A DNA stretch of 64,000 nucleotides. Origin: Plantago ovata (lineage: Eukaryota; Streptophyta; Magnoliopsida; Lamiales; Plantaginaceae). Within the stretch, counting starts at the first letter, position 1; each line of letters opens with the position of its first letter. The stretch covers positions 17,185,097-17,249,096 of the forward strand of contig CM051457.1 in the NCBI GenBank assembly GCA_028274465.1, read 5' to 3'. Both the position numbers and the translations under genes were made by a program. This document shows positions 36,140 to 49,050 of this stretch, one piece after another. The notes below the pieces were generated by a model. It ran no database searches. It was not told where the DNA came from and saw nothing but the letters and a program-made list of their open reading frames with translations.

Positions 36140-39100
36140 TCATTCACACGCGATTTTCGTATCGAAGCTGCTGAGACATATGGCGAAGGCCTGGAAAGCG
36201 GATATTGGATATCGATAGTCCATTGTGAAGACATCTTTCCCCACTTTCCCAAACTGAAGGATGACTTTATCATGTTCTGGTCCACTTACACCGTTCTCAG
36301 GAGAAGCTACCAACTGAAAGTTTTTAACTGATGCAACAGTGACACGCCCATGAAAATTCAAACACCAGCACTGGAGCTGCTCGTGCCATCTTGGAGACTT
36401 ATTTCTCAAAACAAGTGAAGCATCTCCTTCGCCGCTCAAAGGTCCGGATGTAACTTTATCGATATAGTTAGATTTAGATCGGAAAAATGGCATTATTGGA
36501 GCAGAATCAACACGTGCCAGTGGGAAATGAGTTTGAGTTGGAGCAACACCACCGGGTTTGATTGAAGCAGCAGGAATTCCATCCATGACGCAATGCATTC
36601 TTCTTGGACCTCTGCATGCATACAGAATTAACAATTGAAATACAGAGCACTGACATCTTTAAGTTTATAATATCATCATGTTTATAAATTTATATTTTCA
36701 GAACATTTTGCAATTGTGTAATTGCCTATTTCGTGAAACACAGAGGTAATGGGACAAAAATATAACAGTGAAAGAGAATTTCGTTGTTACACCATATAAC
36801 ATTAATTCCTTTAACTGAAGTACTGAACCTACGATAACACACTCGCACTCAAAATTCGAGAATTCCAAATAAAGAATACTAACCCAGAGCACCGGAGATT
36901 ATTCAAAAGCACATTTGTAACTTTATCTAAAAAAAATACTATTACAATTAAGATACCTAAGTTTGAGTAGCTTAATAAATTTTAGTCTTACCTTGCTCCC
37001 AGAACATTTAACTCGTAAGATATGTGGGCCACTGGATAGTTTCCTACCGGAATCTTAGGAGAAACTTGTTTCGAGCCTACCATGCGGCTGGACCAACTTT
37101 TTGCTACTTTGGCTCCACAATGGGGTGGGAGAGCATCATACACGATGAACTTTGTTCCCAGGAAATTAGATCTGACAAACAAAAAAGTTCTAAGTATTTC
37201 ACAAAAACATTTAGCTTAATAGTTAGGTGTATGAGTGACACACACCTTAACTTGCCGACATAAGTGTCATTTCCCTTGGATGGGTCATTTGCATGAAGAG
37301 AGATCATATAGTCTGTACAAGTAGTTCGTCTACACTTCCGAGCAGCAAGGATAAACTTGCCGTCATCTGCCAATGCTGTAACATAAATTCACAAACAAAC
37401 TAGTCAGAGCGCAGCAAGCCAGCAACCAGGCACGCATTGTACATATTGCTGGGAAAAGAAACATAAACTCTATATCTATACGATAGTTCTGCAAAGTTTA
37501 GTGGATTTATTTATAAAGGAAACCAGCTTATATAATTACAATGCAAGGGGAAGGTAAATGTAACTTAAATGCATATCTTAGTGGGTATTGTGAATCAGTA
37601 ATATATTAAACTTCAAGGGTGTACTTCAGGGTGGAAAACTGACAAATCCGTACCTTGACTTAAACTCATAAAAAGATTATACGTATGAGTAGTGCGGTTC
37701 CGTTTTATAAAACACTGAAGTAGCGTATCTCTTGGTCCAGGCTGCAAAGAAGAGGAGCTTTATGAGGGAAATAATACAGTATAACTTGAAAATCTAGGGT
37801 GGTGGGTTTTGGATTCAGCAAGTAATTATTCAAACTCACTTAAATCCAATATTTGAACGGGAAAGCCATGACTATTAGAAATATTTATGAAACTTTTCCT
37901 TTGAAAATAGACTAACACTGCAAGTATGAAAAAAAGACAAACATTCCAGATAGAGACATTTCAGAGGAAAGTCTCAATTAAAGCTCGTGGTTCCAAATTG
38001 CTGGCACTTATAGGAGCACAAGATTGTTAAATGTGCAATGGTATAACTGAGACGACGCTTATATACAGGCAGATTCAGTAGCAACTAGCAACAGCCTTGC
38101 CGATATAATTGGCCTGTTCCTATGTACTTAAAGGTGTCGTATTTCCATTTGGGACGTACCCCAGTAGAAAGGTACCATTCCAAAATATTTCATTTTAGAA
38201 TACACATATTTACAACTTCACCACATGTTATAAATAAATTCTTCATTAATCATACATTTATTAATTTATTTAAATAATTCCCCACCTACAACACATTAAT
38301 TGAAAGAATTATATTCACCTCATTCTACAATTTCAAAATGCCAGAAGAAATACGCTGAGCCACTTAGCTCATAACACAGAGGAGCAATAAACAAAGCTCA
38401 TAGCTCACAAAACAAGGCTCTTAGTCTTCTATAGCTACGCGAGTTCCAAATTCATTCTTAAAGCATAAAAAAAGAGTACATTCTTAAAGTAAAATGAATT
38501 GTGTTTCTACAGCACAGTTTATTTTGTGGTTGGCACTACAGGGTCGTCTGTCAACTAAAGACAGGAATCTGAGGTTTCAACCTAACATAAATCCTATGTG
38601 TGTATTGTGTGATAATAATAATGAGGAGACATTGGATCATTGATTCTTTCAGTGTTCCTATTCTAAGAGTATGTTCGAGGTTATTCTGTTCTGGCTGAGC
38701 TGGCAAATCTCTGTAGGTACCTGGGAGTATACTGTGCCTGAACTCTGCAGACTTGTTAAAGATAAAAAGCCACAGAGAAGATTTCTTAAGGTTACATTTA
38801 CTGAGCTCGTTTATGTCATTTCACGTGAAAGGAATCAACGTATCTTCCAGGAAACTAGAGGATATCCTAATGTCCTGTTGTGCCTAGTAGTTAACAATAC
38901 TGTTGGTAGATGTTTTTTTTTTTTTTGAAACGGCAAATATTACAACTACTACACTACTATTATACAATACCATATACCACCTTATATCTCCACACCTAAA
39001 CCGCCTTATGTCTCCGCTGGGGATCGAACCCTGCACCTCTCCCTTCACCAACTCAACCGCCTTGGTAGGTGTTTAATTACTCCTAAGTGCATCACTATTG

Positions 39101-40619
39101 TAATCTGCTGGAGATCTCATGTGCTTTCCTTTTGTATTTGGTTTGTGTTAGCCACGGCTAATGATGTGATAACCTGACAAGTTGGAGTTGTGAGCTTGTG
39201 CTAGCATTGCCTACTTGGAATAAAACTACCTCTATTCCAAAAAAATAAAATAATAATAAATAAATAAATGAAGTGTTCTATCTGCAAGGGTATTGATGGT
39301 CAATTAATTCTAGTGGCATTTTTGCAGTAAGCACCCATCTCATTCTTCACAAAAGCTTACAGCAACTTGGATGGAACATTACAATAACAATTTCATAGTG
39401 TTAAAGACTTCTGAGCACACTTGCAATTTTCCTGAATTGCATGAACATCTAGTATCTACAAGTAGTATAATGAATTAACAAAAATAGTACTAATATATGG
39501 GTATAAAGGTTCCAGCACTCAATATTTTCTTTATTTAGGAAATACTTTCCTGGTGCAAGATAGTAATAGGGAATTTCCCAGACACTTTTTAGGAGAACAG
39601 GAATTACTCAAACCACCATCGAGCATGCAATCAAACTCAATAGTATTCCAAGAGAATCCCAAACAAGCTTCTAAACAACCTTTGAACTATTGCATGTATC
39701 TGTCAGAACCAAAATAACCATGCCTTCATCCCTAAATTTAACAAATTTATAACAAAACACAGAATTAAACTATCCACCAACTACTATCATCAGCAGCATA
39801 TAGCCAAAGTAAGTTTATATACAACACATAGACAATGATGAGAAAGTGCTAAGATGAATAATTATAAACCACACCCACACCATGATATCAGAAGTCAAAT
39901 CCACCTCATACCTCATTCTAATCCATCACATCACAACCGTCATTCAGAATCTCAACAAAGATTCCCAAAATGTCATCTTTCTCAGCTCATTCAACATGAA
40001 ACTTCAAAACTTGTTTCTTCTTCTTTATACTTTTCGAATTTCGCTCTCTTAGTATTTCGAAAAAGTTCCTAAAACATTTGTTCTTTTCAAGAGCCAGAAA
40101 CACATCCTAAAACCAATAGTACTATTTTAATCCATGAACAGAACCACCTCCTAATAGTATATACACCTTCACACACATTAATAGCAGCATTGATGTTGGG
40201 ACTTTTTCAAAACATATAGCAGAATTAGTAACCCTACTACCTAGAGTAATAAACTTGCAAGGCAACATAAAAGAAAGAATAAAGAAAAGCAAGGACCATA
40301 AATGAACCTGCTTAAGCGAAATAGGGAAGGTAATCTTGGCAGAAAGCTCAGGGGTTTTGACAACCTCGTCCTTGATGATCTCCCTCCAGGTCTTACATAC
40401 ACCAGCACAAGCCACCACATGTTTCCTTCCAGGCCACTTTGACTCTGACTCCTCAACCTTGAGCAGCACCTCTCTCAACAACTCCCATGGCAAATTGGAC
40501 CACCAACTCTCCTCCTCCTGGTTAGCTGCTTCAGCCTCTTTTGATGATTTGTCCACTGCCATTGAGCTGTCTTGGACCACTCTCCGAGACCTTCCTGCTT
40601 TCAAACCCACCTTCATCAT
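36140..40619 (-). CDS. Tubby-like F-box protein (TLP9/TLP11 type)
   Basis: Five exons in transcript order: 40619-40308, 37741-37654, 37375-37246, 37171-36992, 36611-36140, giving 393 residues, a normal length for plant TLPs. An F-box lies at about 42-95 ([31 protein letters not shown]). The tubby domain follows from [10 protein letters not shown] through [52 protein letters not shown] and [20 protein letters not shown] to the C-terminus. Tubby domains bind phosphoinositides, and plant TLPs sit at the plasma membrane or in SCF complexes in stress signalling. The N-terminal RRVVQDSS resembles the TLP9/11 group. The start is the first in-frame ATG; a GTG farther upstream is not used. Intron 1 (2.6 kb) holds a LINE fragment with a nested SINE. 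Confidence 0.93.
38495..39268 (+). mobile_element. 5'-truncated LINE (L1-type) with zf-RVT end, in tubby-like intron 1
   Basis: Translating the plus strand gives [20 protein letters not shown], then [14 protein letters not shown], a stop, and [12 protein letters not shown]. This is the zinc-binding module that follows plant LINE reverse transcriptases. The in-frame TGA near 38641 shows decay. The frame continues to about 38900, where a SINE interrupts it. The LINE 3' UTR resumes at 39075 and ends in an A-rich tail (39241-39268). Imperfect repeats AATGAATTGTGTTTCTA and AATGAAGTGTTCTA flank it as a likely target duplication. It lies antisense to the host gene. Confidence 0.75.
38916..39061 (-). 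mobile_element. tRNA-derived SINE, family B, nested in the LINE
   Basis: On the minus strand the head carries B box GGTTCGATCCC and the body reads GACATAAGGCGGTTTAGGTG, then AATAGTAGTGTAGTAGTTG, then GCCGTTTC and an A-run. The LINE sequence TTGGTAGATGTTT (38903-38915) is repeated as TTGGTAGGTGTTT (39062-39074), so insertion occurred after the LINE. Confidence 0.85.
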
Positions 40620-40633
40620 TATTCTCTTCAAGT

Positions 40634-40663
40634 TCACACTTTTACTTCACAAACCACTCCCAT
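40634..40663 (-). promoter_or_regulatory. Short upstream ORF in the tubby-like leader
   Basis: An ATG at 40663 opens a nine-codon frame (MGVVCEVKV) that stops 14 bases before the main ATG. If the transcript starts upstream of it, this uORF would be expected to lower translation of the main frame. Confidence 0.35.
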
Positions 40664-43600
40664 CTGAAGTATTATAAGAAATTTAAGATGGGTTTTCAAG
40701 GAGAAGAAGAGAGTTGTTGAAATTCAGAGTAGCTATGGATTTATAGTGACAAGCATATATGTCTGGGTTTTAGTTTTAGTACTACTCGTAGTATATTGGT
40801 TTTGTTGATTTGGTTAGAATGAACAAGTTTGATGATTGAAATGTGTAGCATATAATATTAATGGCGATGGTTTGGTGTGTGCGTAATAATAATAATAATG
40901 TGGGTGGGAGAGGGAATAGTAGTGGATAACAATCAGGAACAAGAGTTTGTCGCCGATGCCTCACTGGAATCATTTGACGTTTATCTTATTTATTGGATTT
41001 TTTCCTTTGTTAGAGATGTATGTGTCAACTTGTTATAACTTCTTTCGGTACCGCTCAAATGTATAACGTATGTTATGGATCACTAATCGGTTAAGACACG
41101 TCAATAATTATTTTTAAAAATCATTAATAATAAGAATTCAAAACTAAACAATCTATATATTAGTCAGGAAGTTTACCAATATACATACGATTTAACATAA
41201 AGTACGTTGGAAATTATATGTGAAGGTTTGTGAGATCGTAGCACTAAAGAATAGTCCATGTGTAAACTGTTTTGGTACGAAGAATTTTGGACTAGATCGA
41301 TTGTTGTTGTGGTTGAATGGCTTGTAATCCAACTGATGTCTTAGATTACAAATTTGAACCACGAATTGTCTTAATCCAATCGGGCTCAATGTCAAGCATT
41401 CAAAAGGTGGGAGGGACAAAAGATGTGAGAGGGTCCTTATGCTATTAGACCAACTTGGAATCCACTAAATCAAACTCACTACAAATTGTTATCTCCAACA
41501 ATAAAATTTTATTAAATCCAAATATACCTTTTCTTTTCTTAGAGAAAATTGATTTTTAGGGCATGTTATGAAGGTCATTCTAAAAAATCACCATCTTATT
41601 TCATCAATTATATTATTTTTAATAAAAAAGTAGAATTTTTGAGTTGACCAAAATTCATTTACAACTTTGTCATTGCCTCAAAACTCCCAAACAAAAATGC
41701 CCCAAGGAAAATGAATAAATTTATTAAAAAAACTAAAATAAATGATAAAATAAAATAAAAATAGTAATTTTTTTTAAATAATTATCTTCTTCCACAAAAC
41801 TCCAGTACCAAAGCGCCGTCATGGATAAACCATTTTCGGTGGAGCTGCATTTCTAGTGGAGTTGTTGCTCCATCGATCTGGTGGAGCACCAACTTCACGG
41901 GAAATGGTGGAGCTCTAAAATTGACTTACTATATGTAATTGCCTTATTGTAGCAGAGGCTATTGTTGATTTGCCTTATTGTAGCAGAGGCTATTGTTGAT
42001 TTATAAAGTCATATTTTATTATTAGGAAATATAAAAGTGTACTAAAATGTTACGAACTCTTAATTATTAAAGTTTATATTATTGAATTACTATTCTTTTA
42101 TTACATTAAAAAAAAAAATTTGTAAAGGACTTCACCCATACCAAGCCATCGTCCATTTCGGAGAAATATCATCACTTTCTCCCTATCCTTCCTCAAATGT
42201 AAAGTCGCCCTAAACGGTAGCTTCTACAACCATCTAAAACATTATAACAACACAACATATATAAATGCCATTTCAAAAGAAAAAAAACATAAGTATAATA
42301 ATCATGTGCTGCTGGTTACGGGCTAATTTCGCAAATCAAAATATAATCACACTGATAATCAAATTTTACATGCATGTCACCGAACTAAGATAATGTCATA
42401 AATTATTAAAAACGTGTTTTTGAGGTCGTTGAATTAACAAGCTTCAATTATACAAGTGGGTAAGTGGTAAACGTTGAATCTGTATTTTGTACAGTAAGTA
42501 TATACGTAAACAAGAGCCCAGTATTTTAATCTGTTGACTTCCTTTTAATATATAATCTTAGATAATATATGTTGTTTTATATCTTTCAATAAAAATTATC
42601 ATAATTATAATTAATGTAAGTTGTTAAATTTGATGTCATTTGGTAGTATTCCATCTATTCGTTCGAATATCATAATTAATTTAAATTAATATAGTAATCT
42701 TAGAATTAATGATTTAAATGATGTGTATCAAAATGTATGAAAATTATAAAACGACATATAAATAGAATAAGAGAGAGTGTTATATATGCACTATCATATT
42801 GTATAAGCGTTTCAGGCGATTTTTAAAGCATGATCTATGCAGCAAAGCGGACATTAGTGGTCAATATTGAGGTGGCATGCATGTTTCAAACGCCTAAAAG
42901 TTTGTGCCTCGATCTACTAGCTAGTAGTCAGATCATTACAAATGGTATCAAAGTTGAGGCTATCTCAGAACCCTTAGGGGTGTGGATGGTGGTCCTCGGA
43001 CAGAGGTAGCCCGACCCGATAAGATATGCTGACGACGTCAAGCATTTATGGGATATAACGTAATACCCCACATCCACATTGGTTAAGTGCGAGTGAGGTA
43101 AAAATTAAGTAGCTCTCTCTCATGCATAGTATAAAGCCTTTTGGATAATTTAGGAAGCACCGTCTAAAGCGAATAATTAATATCATACCAATGAGACATA
43201 GTGAATCAATCGATAAATAATCGCAACTGATCCGGACTTAAGGATCCATTGATTATGGGGTGGATCTTTAGATATATTAACCTGCATGAATGCATTGATC
43301 ATGCAATTGTGAGTTCCAATCAAGTTAAGAGCAGTTGAACGTGTGATCTTATCTCTCCAGCAATTATTTTGTACATGTTCCCTTGTGATTAATGACACGG
43401 ACACTCATCATGCCCAGCAGCCAGCCCCGGACATTTATTTCTCTTGTTCTCTAGCATCTTACAAATTTCCTGTAAAAGAAATGTTAGGAAAGAAAAGATC
43501 TTGAGATTACGTACAAGCTTCTAAATCACATAGAATCTCCTATATGCGTCTCCCTGCAGCTTGTTCTTGCCTGTGCATTGATGTTGGCTCAGGCGACTTT

Positions 43601-45016
43601 CGACTGGATTTCTACCATGACACGGCCGCCAGTCAGAATTATAAACATTGGTGAACGTGAAAGTTGTAACGTCCCTTGAGAATCGTTTTCAACAATCCGG
43701 TCACTCAGAAATACTTGGCTCAACTGACTAGCTAGAGTCGTATGAGCACTTTGTGGTAAAAATCAACATTAAAACAGTAAATGACATATTATAAACGGGA
43801 CGAGATACTAATAGTAATAGTAATAGTGTATAATAGTGTAGCTATTTCAACATTAATGTAACTTGATAAGTACGAAATACTGTTGCTATTCTGATACTTA
43901 TAAAGTATGGAATGTTCTATCATTTTTCATACTGGATTGCTTCACCCAGAAGTCAGTGATTTCATTGAGACATGAGTCAATATTTATTTTATTCTGGGGA
44001 CATTTTGCTAGTTAGAAACCGTGAGAAAGGTGGGTTATTCAAACTTATATATTTCGAGATAGCAAAATATCTTGTTGGTATGTATAATTATAATAGAACA
44101 ATGGTGGGAACAAAGCATGGAACATATGCATATTCGTAATAATTAAAATTCTGCCCCACTAACTAATTAAACTCGATTTGATCGAACTATAGCATTTATA
44201 TACATGCATGATGATATGCAATTGGACCAATCAAACATGTCACCAAACACATTACTAATTCATATTCTTAATAATTTGGAATAATTTGGTCCCAACCTCC
44301 CAAGTTGTTAGGTACTTATAGAGCTGTCTGTCTGTCACTGCAGGGCCACAACACAAACATGCATGCATCAACCTTGTAGTATATATTTTGGTGTATGCGT
44401 ATCCACTCCTAATTAATGAAACTAACTACTTCGTGTTCTAAAAGGGACCAGAAAAATGTTTTATGCTTCTTCCATCTACTTGGCCAAACATTAACTGTGT
44501 ACCAAACTTCAAAATGGTAGCAAGGAGTTCAATTTTGTTGGCTTTTGAAATTCAAATGCAACTTATGATCACGTTCTTCATAGGATATATATGCAACTGG
44601 ATTCCGGCCGGTTAAATTATTCAAGATCAATTTTTCACCAAGCTAAATCGACTACAGTATGATACTAGGTTTACTGAGGAAGTACTATATAAAGACGCAA
44701 TCTAAAACGGTATGCGGATATAATGATTGAATCAACTAGAAAGCGCAACAGAGAAGCATCAAAATTCACAAACTGTCTTGTAAAGTTTAAAGTGACCTAT
44801 CGGAAAAAACAGAATTCATTTACATCATTTCAAATCCACATAATTTCCAAGACAACACTGTTCTGCTATTATATACTTGCAAGTTTCCTCAGGTATCATA
44901 TTAGGTTTCTGGAGCAGATCAATACAAGTATAAAATGCTGCCCTCTGCTAGCCTGGTTGTATGACGGTGAAGAACCTGAGAAACAATAAATTAAATGCTT
45001 CTTCAAGAAATCAAAA
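40664..45016. other. Gene-free spacer between the tubby-like and OBERON-type genes
   Basis: The first 300 bases are the tubby-like promoter side, with an AAT microsatellite near 40886. The rest is AT-rich with a perfect 31-bp duplication (41941-42002). A stretch at 42945-43140 (TGGTATCAAAG, then CCCCACATCCACATTGGTTA) recalls LTR retrotransposon borders and primer-binding sites. I see no supported gene. Confidence 0.5.
41941..42002. repeat. Perfect 31-bp tandem duplication
   Basis: The unit starting GCCTTATTGTAGCAGAGGCT occurs twice with no mismatch, back to back, in non-coding DNA. Confidence 0.9.
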
Positions 45017-46916
45017 CTACCATTCTTTATGGACGTTTGGCACGGTAGATTCAATCTGCTGCAACAACTTTTCTGCACTTGCTTTGTTTGATTTGCGCAG
45101 AACAGAGATACCAACATCCAGAACCTTTAAAATGTCGTTACGGGAAGCAGTTGGTTCGCATTTATCTAAAAGTTTCCTCACATGCGAAACTAGATCAGTT
45201 TTCGAATCACAGCGGCGACAATAGTATTCTGCATTCAGACCAATGCTCCCTCCAACTGTCCCAGCCATGTAAGCTCTTAGAGCACAGTTAATATGGCATT
45301 TATGACCACAAGCATGGCCATCAATAATCGCCTCGCATCTGATGTAGTTATGTCCGATGTAGGCTTTACTTATAGTTCGCTGACATAAGATACAAAAACA
45401 ATCTCTGCAGAAGTCAGGTTCACTGCAGCAGATGTCGCAGAACATGACATCTGAATCAGCCTTTGCTTCTGGACCCAAACTGTCACAGATGCAGACTTTA
45501 TCATCAGCCTTGCACACCACATCAAAAGGCTCTACTTTACGCCTTGGAGTATGCCGCGGAAATGCAGAAGAATCTAAATTATCTGAGAACAGAAAATGAA
45601 TTAACTGCGATGTACTGATGTTTACAGCTAAAATCAATAAACTTCAATTGCAGAAAAAGGAAAAAAAAAAATCTTTCCAAAGCATAGCATGAGTGAAGGA
45701 AGAAGATTCAGAAGATGGAGAGACTCATTTTGTTGTATGGAAATTTAAGTGACTGGTAATGCTAAAACTCATTATCAAGTATGAATTCAGTTTTTTTTTT
45801 AAATCCAGAAAGCACCCTAGTCGCAAAATAAGTAAAAAGAATGAACATCCAGAATGCACAGACATCGTCTTATCATATGGAAAGGATAAGTAACAAAGCT
45901 AAACTTTATTATTACAATGAGATCTGAAAATAAAAACCAAAAGATGATAATGAATCGGTAATAACCTAAAATTCATGTGATTCATCGCCACTGATCCTTT
46001 CTCCAAAAGACTATACAGTTAGTCTATGGTAAAGTTCTTTGTGCTTGAGATAAATAAATAAATTATAAAGCTGTCATAACTCACAAGGAATGCTAGATGT
46101 ATGTATACATTTCCACCGGAGCATTTAGCTAAGAACACAGGAAATAAATTTTTTATTAGATAATCTTACTAGCATATGCATTCAAACCACAATTGCAAAG
46201 TTCAACTCATTCCCAGAGTTTCACATAATCCGCAGTTTTCGCATGACGAAATCTGCGATATGCTATAAGTTGGAAGTAAAAGTCACCTAGTACTATAACA
46301 AATTACGTATTGCAACTGAATTTTACAGCAATTAGAGGGTATTTAGATTTTAGAAACAAAAAGAAAAACAGAACAGAAAGACTTGTGACCCAGAAGCAAA
46401 CTAATGTACCATGATTGTCAACATTTTTGCAGACGCAAGTTTTACAGATAAGTGAAATATTATAGATTATGTAAATTCCACAAATAAATTAGGAAAAAAA
46501 TAATAATAAATAAATCGAGCAAAAAATATAGAATAACTTTGAAACAGGATCAAACCTTTCTTCAAAACTTTGGAAGGGATTTTCCAGCTAAATGAGGCAA
46601 AGAAGGCATTCAAATCTACTTCAGGGTACTTCGCACGGATGTGTTGTTCAAGTGAGAGCCTGCTCTTGAAAACTTTTTCCTGTCCAGCCTGGTGGAGCCT
46701 CTTAGGAAGATATACATATCTATCTATGAAGTGCCCAGATGCAGCAACTCTTCTCCCAGCTTTCCAGCCCCACTTGTCTCCGGGATTTGGCCAATCTTCA
46801 GGTGCATAAGGCAAGCCTATGCCAGAATTATTAAGAGAAACAGGGTACAAGTTTAAACCATTTTCTTTGAGCTCACACGGACTCCCTTTATTTTCCACTT
46901 GACTATCAACTTCCAT
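45017..46916 (-). CDS. Short OBERON-type PHD-finger protein
   Basis: Two coding exons, 46916-46556 and 45582-45017, give 308 residues. The N-terminal half holds GLPYAPEDWPNPGDKWGWKA, RVAASGHFIDRYVYLPKRL and FFASFSWKIPSKVLK, a plant-specific module. Residues 151-245 are a Cys/His-rich zinc region: CDICCSEPDFCRDCFCILC, RCEAIIDGHACGHKCHINC and YYCRRC, the pattern of the OBERON-family PHD finger. A helical tail (about 250-305) may coil. OBERON proteins are nuclear factors acting in meristem and embryo patterning and read histone marks; this member is much shorter than OBE1-4, so its role is open. A 5' UTR intron (48838-46948) puts the promoter near 49.0 kb. Confidence 0.85.
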
Positions 46917-49050
46917 TTGATCTCAGTTGCTCACAAGTAAATCTAGCCTGAAAAACATGAAACAATGTAAGCTACAAAAAAATGACCTAAGAGCTAGTCG
47001 CAGGGTCCCAAGACTATGTAATGAACTTTAATTGCGCAAGCGAAGTCAGTGAAACAGCATAACTCATGCGACAAACTAAACAATAAAATACAAAGTGTGT
47101 GCAGTTATTAATAGTGTATACTACTCTAAAGCACAAAGGTGTACTGGGGGCTATTCGCGTTACCCACACAAAGCAAAAGCAAACCACAATGTTTTAGAAA
47201 TACAGCACACCTAAATGTATACGCCTATAATTATCAATATGTATATGCATGTGTGAATCTTTGTTTGAAGGGAAGTACATACTGAACAAATGCTGTTTCG
47301 AGGGGATATACATGCTAAACATCATGGCAAACAAATTGGGAAAGTAAAAAAAAAGGTGCATAATTGTGTAACGAATTAGAATACAATGGTACAACACAAT
47401 AAGACACTTGGGGGTAGGAAAAAGATGTCCCTTTCCTTAAAGGCAAAGGGCATGATGCATAGCAAACTAGCAAGGGCAGGATGCTGTGAGGCACAACACA
47501 AGGATTGCCGTTGTGCCATATGAACCTTGAGTATTACCCATACCAGGTCTACATGGAAACAGATTACAGACGTGGTGCTTGGCTATCCACCTCACTCTCA
47601 CTTGATAAATGCACACACAAGGCACACAATAAAGCACAGCGGCATTATGCTTAGAAAAGGAACAAGACAATGAAGTGCAATGATTAAGTTTTTGTATGAG
47701 TAAGAAGTGAATTGTCACATGGACCAGTTCTATGTGGAAATCCGGGTTGATATTGATCCATATCACTTGATAAATGTACGTGAATGCATTTTTTTTCAGT
47801 TTTCTCAAGTGCTGTGGACTGCCACATCCATTAAACCTGCTCTAGTTGACAGCTAGATAAACCTAGTCCATTTAATATTATTCCGAGCTACAACGTAGGC
47901 TGAAGAGAGCAATAAAAATGGTAGGCTTAATCAACAACGCACACCGGTACGCGGGATACAGTACAGTATCTATGGAATATTTGCTTAGATGGACAAAAAA
48001 TCACTGGAGAAGTCTTTACCTGAGAATTTCACAGGTCTTATAATCAAAAAGTTTCCATATCACCTCAGTCCATGCTTAACCTATTTCCGTTAACCAAATG
48101 TACGCAAATATTCCTTGCCTTGTATAAAAATTGATTACGAAATTCCACGTCACCACAATTCATGCATGACTAACATTTAAGTTCATACGTTAGTTTAAGT
48201 TCATACGATAAACAATCCATTTATTGTTTCAAATTTTATACAAACCATTAACAGGTATATAACAGACTACCATTTACTACTATATAAGAGATCACACACT
48301 AGTGTGCAGTGTGCAGCATGTAATCTTGCACAGTGAGGAGGAAATTCATGACCTATATATGGAGTAATATAATACATAGACCATGCCGCATATAGGTCTA
48401 ATCATCAGTGAGCGATTCCAAGGCCATAGCTCTAAGACTGACCACAACACATAACCCAGTGATAGCAATCATTTCTGGTATCATCGGCTGTGGGTACAGC
48501 TGCTAAACAAGAGTCATAATAAGCACTGATCATTTTCCCTATAAAACATAGAATCCAATTCTGATTCATAAACAAATTATGGACAACAGTTATTCCAGTG
48601 TATTTCAATTTACATACAACCCGTTCAAAGTAATGAGGAATGAGGATTAATTGATATGTCTGACAAATGATGAGGATGACGATGATATCCAAAAATCTAA
48701 ATTGGACCGATAAACATCTAAATCTGCAATTGAGTAAACTAAAAGACATTCAAACTATTCATCTAAATTATCTTCATAAAATGAGAAGAACAAATAAAGA
48801 TGAGAGATTAAAAGAGGTGAAAGAGAGTGTTCAATTACCTCGGTAAATAATTGGAGAGGACGGAGCTCTACGGTGGTGCGCCGGTGGCTGTGAGAGGAGG
48901 ATCGGGGAGACCGAGAGAGAGAGAAAAGGTGGCGGTGAAAACTAACAGGCACGGGCCACGAAGAAGGAGAAGAGAGTACGGCTTGCTATCTTTCCTAGTG
49001 GTGGGAGGAGTAAGATGATTTGGTGAAGGGTTTTTCACTTTTTTGTATTG
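46917..49050 (-). other. 5' UTR exons and intron of the OBERON-type gene
   Basis: A good acceptor (TTTTTCAG, ending at 46948) precedes a short leader before the ATG. The likely donor is GAG/GTAATT at 48838, after a CT-rich, CpG-containing first exon reaching to about 49000. The 1.9-kb intron shows no gene or clear repeat. Several short open frames here are uORFs or chance. Confidence 0.55.

Noticed and set aside
40620..40637. Upstream extension of the tubby-like protein to a GTG
   Set aside because: Plant nuclear genes start at AUG with rare exceptions. A stop codon lies just upstream, and the ATG at 40619 gives a normal N-terminus.
42945..43140. A full LTR retrotransposon
   Set aside because: Only a primer-binding-site-like TGGTATCAAAG and LTR-like phrases are seen. 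There is no paired LTR and no gag-pol coding sequence.
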